A stretch of DNA of 64,000 nucleotides, taken from Altericroceibacterium spongiae (GTDB taxonomy: Bacteria; Pseudomonadota; Alphaproteobacteria; Sphingomonadales; Sphingomonadaceae). A model generated the notes under the pieces. That model searched no databases, was not told the DNA's origin, and saw only the letters and a list, made by a program, of their open reading frames with translations. Where the stretch lies: contig NZ_RAPF01000002.1 in NCBI RefSeq assembly GCF_003610805.1, positions 434,001 to 498,000 on the forward strand, read 5' to 3'. Shown here piece by piece: positions 62,019-64,000 of this stretch. The position numbers and the translations under genes are program-made. Numbering within the stretch: the stretch's first letter is position 1; each line of letters opens with the position of its first letter.

Positions 62019-62049
62019 GTCGCTGGTTCGAACCCAGCAGGGCTCACCA
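61974..62049 (+). tRNA. tRNA-Lys (anticodon TTT), CCA encoded
   Basis: GGGCCCT pairs with AGGGCTC (one G-T pair). The D arm is GCTCAGTCGGTAGAGC, the anticodon stem ACTGA/TCAGT holds loop CTTTTAA (anticodon TTT at 62007-62009), and the T arm is CTGGTTCGAACCCAG, followed by A-CCA. The 5' 45 bases overlap the end of folK. Phage-type genes begin just beyond it, so it is a candidate integration site. Confidence 0.96.
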
Positions 62050-62201
62050 TATTTTTCAATAGCTTATATGTCTTCCGCCTCTTCAGTTTGGAGAGGTTTT
62101 TTGTATGGGGTAACGTTTGGGGTAACAGCGTGCAAATCTCTAGCATGTTGACAGCAAAGGTGAAAAACTCCCCGCACTATCGATCATCTGGAGGGGGCGA
62201 G

Positions 62202-62513
62202 ATGAAACGGATTTTTACAGCGGCGCTGGTTTTGGCATTGGCCGGATGCGCATCTACGCAAGACGTTCTGCATAAAGAGCCCGACAGCGTGTTCCATTCC
62301 GCCAAGCCGGTTGATGATGTCGTCAACTGTATTGCGGAAAAGAACGGCGCAAAGGTTCGTGAGGCGGCGGACGGTTCGAAATTCGTGCAAATCAAGAATG
62401 GCTGGCAGGGAATAACGCTGCTTTTTCGAGTTACGCCAGAAGGTGGCGGGAGCCTGATTGAATTGAAGAAATTTTATCCAATGGGGATCGCCGCGCATAA
62501 GCAATGCTATTGA
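62202..62513 (+). CDS. Small lipoprotein of unknown function in the prophage region
   Basis: A 103-residue lipoprotein: the signal peptide MKRIFTAALVLALAGC ends in a lipobox (LAGC), so the mature protein starts at a lipidated Cys. GGAGGGGG lies just before ATG 62202; the longer frame to 62088 overlaps nothing recognisable. The mature part (VVNCIAEKNGAKVREAADGSKFVQIKNGW, FRVTPEGGGSLIELKKFYP) looks like a small beta-rich domain with two more cysteines. It is opposite in strand to the phage genes, as expected of a moron gene. Function unknown. Confidence 0.78.
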   Translation: MKRIFTAALVLALAGCASTQDVLHKEPDSVFHSAKPVDDVVNCIAEKNGAKVREAADGSKFVQIKNGWQGITLLFRVTPEGGGSLIELKKFYPMGIAAHKQCY

Positions 62514-62640
62514 GACTGTCTAATTACAATGAACCGGAGGCGGCATTTCCCGACACCGCCCCCGGCCAGTTTCCACCGCGCTGGACAAGGCAAGTCGCGC
62601 AGCGGTCTATGGTGCGGAGAGGAGGCCGCACCAATTCCAT

Positions 62641-63702
62641 TCAATCCGCCCAATCGATGAACGACAGGGCATCTTCCACGGCCTGAGGATCAAGCCCGGC
62701 TTCTTTGGCTTGCGTTAGTGCCGTCACCATCGCACCAAACGCCCGCGCTCGACCGCCAGCATCGAAAGCCTGCGCCGGGCGAACAACATCGATAGTCACG
62801 GGCGTTGCTAGCTTCGCCGTGCATTCCTCGGCCATGACCTGCGCCATCGGTTGCAGCACCCATTGGGCAAGATGGCGTTGCGCTTCCCGCACAAGCGGTC
62901 CCTGCGCGTTCGCGGCGAACATGGCAGGCAGGACGCCGAACGCGGCGAAGATCGCCCCTCGGGCATCGGCCAGCGATTCGACGGCCATTGAACCTTGGAG
63001 CGATGGCGTCACATCCTGCGGTCGCCAATCATGCGAAGGAACCGGCCCACCGGCTGCCGTGACGTTCACGGATTCGCGCAACATCACGCGCCCACGCCGA
63101 CCACGAAAGCCCAGCCCAAGTGTTTCAAGGTCCACGTCCGGGCTTTCCGGGAACGGCACAACCTGACTGCCCAGCGGCGCATTTTCGTAAACCTCGGCTA
63201 GCGCGGCTTCCAGCGTGTGAAGCAATCCTGCCGTCAACTGCGAGCGCCGCAACGGGGCCTGCCCCGTCCAAGGCGAACCGGGATCGGGAGCAAGGCGAAA
63301 ATGCAGCACCTCGGCTGCCAATGCCGTTTCTGATCGTCCGCCGCCAATCTCGGGAACAGATACGCGATAGGCGCGCGGGATGCCGTCACGGGTGGACAAG
63401 TCCCAATCGATGATCGGAATTAGCCGGTCGCGGATCAGGAATACCGCTTCCCCTCGCAAGGCAAGGGACCGGGCTGCAATGCACATATCGAACCGCGACA
63501 ACAGATCGGTGCCCCGAACATCGGCAATCGACAACCCGCTTTCCCAAAGGCTCACACAGGTTTGCACGGTTGCCGTCAGTTCGCCCAGGCCGGTGCGCCC
63601 GGCAACATATGCTTCCCGCGCAGCCATGATTTGCGAGGTGTAGCCCGTGCCCGATGTCGAGCGGGTTTCCCGCTTACCGAATATACGATCAAACAGGTTC
63701 AT
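62641..63702 (-). CDS. Phage portal protein (HK97-type)
   Basis: A 353-residue portal, the ring through which DNA enters the capsid. ATG 63702 (MNLFDRIFGKRETRS) is typical of HK97-family portals. Landmarks are VQTCVSLWESGLS, ALRGEAVFLI, VLHFRLAPDPGSPWTGQAPL and AIFAAFGVLPAMFAANAQGPLVREAQRHLAQWVLQPMAQVM. The start lies 14 bp inside the preceding connector gene. Nothing phage-like follows it before the tRNA. Confidence 0.88.
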   Translation of the reverse strand: MNLFDRIFGKRETRSTSGTGYTSQIMAAREAYVAGRTGLGELTATVQTCVSLWESGLSIADVRGTDLLSRFDMCIAARSLALRGEAVFLIRDRLIPIIDWDLSTRDGIPRAYRVSVPEIGGGRSETALAAEVLHFRLAPDPGSPWTGQAPLRRSQLTAGLLHTLEAALAEVYENAPLGSQVVPFPESPDVDLETLGLGFRGRRGRVMLRESVNVTAAGGPVPSHDWRPQDVTPSLQGSMAVESLADARGAIFAAFGVLPAMFAANAQGPLVREAQRHLAQWVLQPMAQVMAEECTAKLATPVTIDVVRPAQAFDAGGRARAFGAMVTALTQAKEAGLDPQAVEDALSFIDWAD

Positions 63703-64000
63703 GGCTGGCCTTTCGATATGCCCGCAGCAGATCAGCCGCACCGGAATATTGCAGTGCTCGCGCCATTGCTGCGGGATCGATCGACACCGCTTCGGATAGC
63801 TGGCCCACGTTGGCACTGTAGGAGCGCGCACCGGCTGGCACCGGGCTTTGCGCCGTCAGATAGGCCGCAAGGCGCTTGATCGCTTCCTTGACCGCCGCCG
63901 GGATGCTCGCGCCAGAGTTTGAACCGACCGATGCTTCAATCTGCACATTGCCGCAGGGAAGCATGAGGCCGAATGGTCCACGCCTGAGCGTGACCGGCTG
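63689..64000 (-). CDS. Phage head-tail connector-like protein (5' end outside window)
   Basis: The frame is open to the window edge, so the visible 103 codons are the C-terminal part. VKEAIKRLAAYLTAQSP and the end ALQYSGAADLLRAYRKASHE resemble gp6/phiE125 gp8-type connector proteins, which end with an SGA-x-x-LL-x-x-yR pattern. The stop overlaps the portal start by 14 bp. The assignment is moderate because the N-terminus is missing. Confidence 0.6.
   Translation of the reverse strand, partial: QPVTLRRGPFGLMLPCGNVQIEASVGSNSGASIPAAVKEAIKRLAAYLTAQSPVPAGARSYSANVGQLSEAVSIDPAAMARALQYSGAADLLRAYRKASHEPV

Larger units (their letters stand above)
62050..64000. mobile_element. Edge of a prophage-like element next to tRNA-Lys (continues outside window)
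   Basis: A phage portal gene and a head-tail connector gene on the minus strand, plus a small lipoprotein gene, begin right after a tRNA. No integrase, terminase, protease or capsid gene is in view, and no attachment-site duplication can be checked because the far end is missing. The octamer GGGGTAAC occurs twice at 62107-62114 and 62119-62126, 12 bp apart. Confidence 0.7.

Noticed and set aside
1-64000. CRISPR array, rRNA operon or insertion sequence
   Set aside because: I saw no regularly spaced repeats, no rRNA sequence and no transposase; the only repeats are the two Fur-type elements and short hairpins.

Overview
The window looks like chromosome from an alphaproteobacterium, most probably a sphingomonad (order Sphingomonadales). 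The signs are FecI/FecR/TonB-receptor cassettes, an FzlA-type cell-division protein, a DUF1674 protein, and a set of lignin-aromatic genes whose best-known relatives come from Sphingobium sp. SYK-6 and Novosphingobium. No species can be named from the sequence alone.

Layout. 1-9.3 kb: two Fec-type iron-uptake cassettes (FecR end, receptor 1, TonB, a small unknown protein, FecI, FecR, receptor 2). Two copies of a 61-62 bp element carrying a Fur-box-like core (3239-3300 and 9394-9454) bound the second cassette. 9.8-17.7 kb: tRNA-Leu(GAG), a zinc-ribbon membrane protein, ftsEX with a DUF218 protein and plsC, then tyrA/hisC and divergent metX-metW. 17.7-27.0 kb: ten genes on the minus strand that together form a glutathione-dependent route from formaldehyde to CO2 (frmA, two VOC proteins, fghA, fdsG, fdsB, mobA, fdsA, fdsD, fdhD).

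27.1-43.8 kb is the most interesting part. It holds an aromatic-acid-type MFS transporter, a MarR regulator, a lignostilbene-type dioxygenase with all diagnostic residues, a GMC oxidoreductase, a DUF3237 protein, a benzoylformate-decarboxylase-like ThDP enzyme, two more MFS transporters, an NmrA-like reductase, a LigW-like 5-carboxyvanillate decarboxylase, an aldehyde dehydrogenase, and a divergent SDR / secreted NTF2-like / SDR operon. In SYK-6, GMC oxidases (PhcC/PhcD), DUF3237 decarboxylases (PhcF/PhcG) and a lignostilbene dioxygenase act in turn on phenylcoumaran (beta-5) lignin dimers, and LigW makes vanillate from 5-carboxyvanillate. I infer that this is a beta-5/stilbene lignin-dimer catabolic locus. 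The adjoining formaldehyde pathway would remove the HCHO released by side-chain lyases and O-demethylases. Two promoter regions 12 kb apart share a 25-bp near-palindromic element that may be the MarR operator.

43.9-62.0 kb is mostly core genome with visibly more A/T at third codon positions: fzlA, msrB, a class A penicillin-binding protein, a DegP-type protease, hflC/hflK, mrp, an orphan molybdenum hydroxylase large subunit, hemH, a DUF1674 protein, rsmB, msrA, a secreted methyltransferase, a UbiM-like hydroxylase, aguB, and folK running into tRNA-Lys(TTT). From 62.05 kb to the end is the edge of a prophage-like element: a lipoprotein, a phage portal and a head-tail connector that is cut by the window end.
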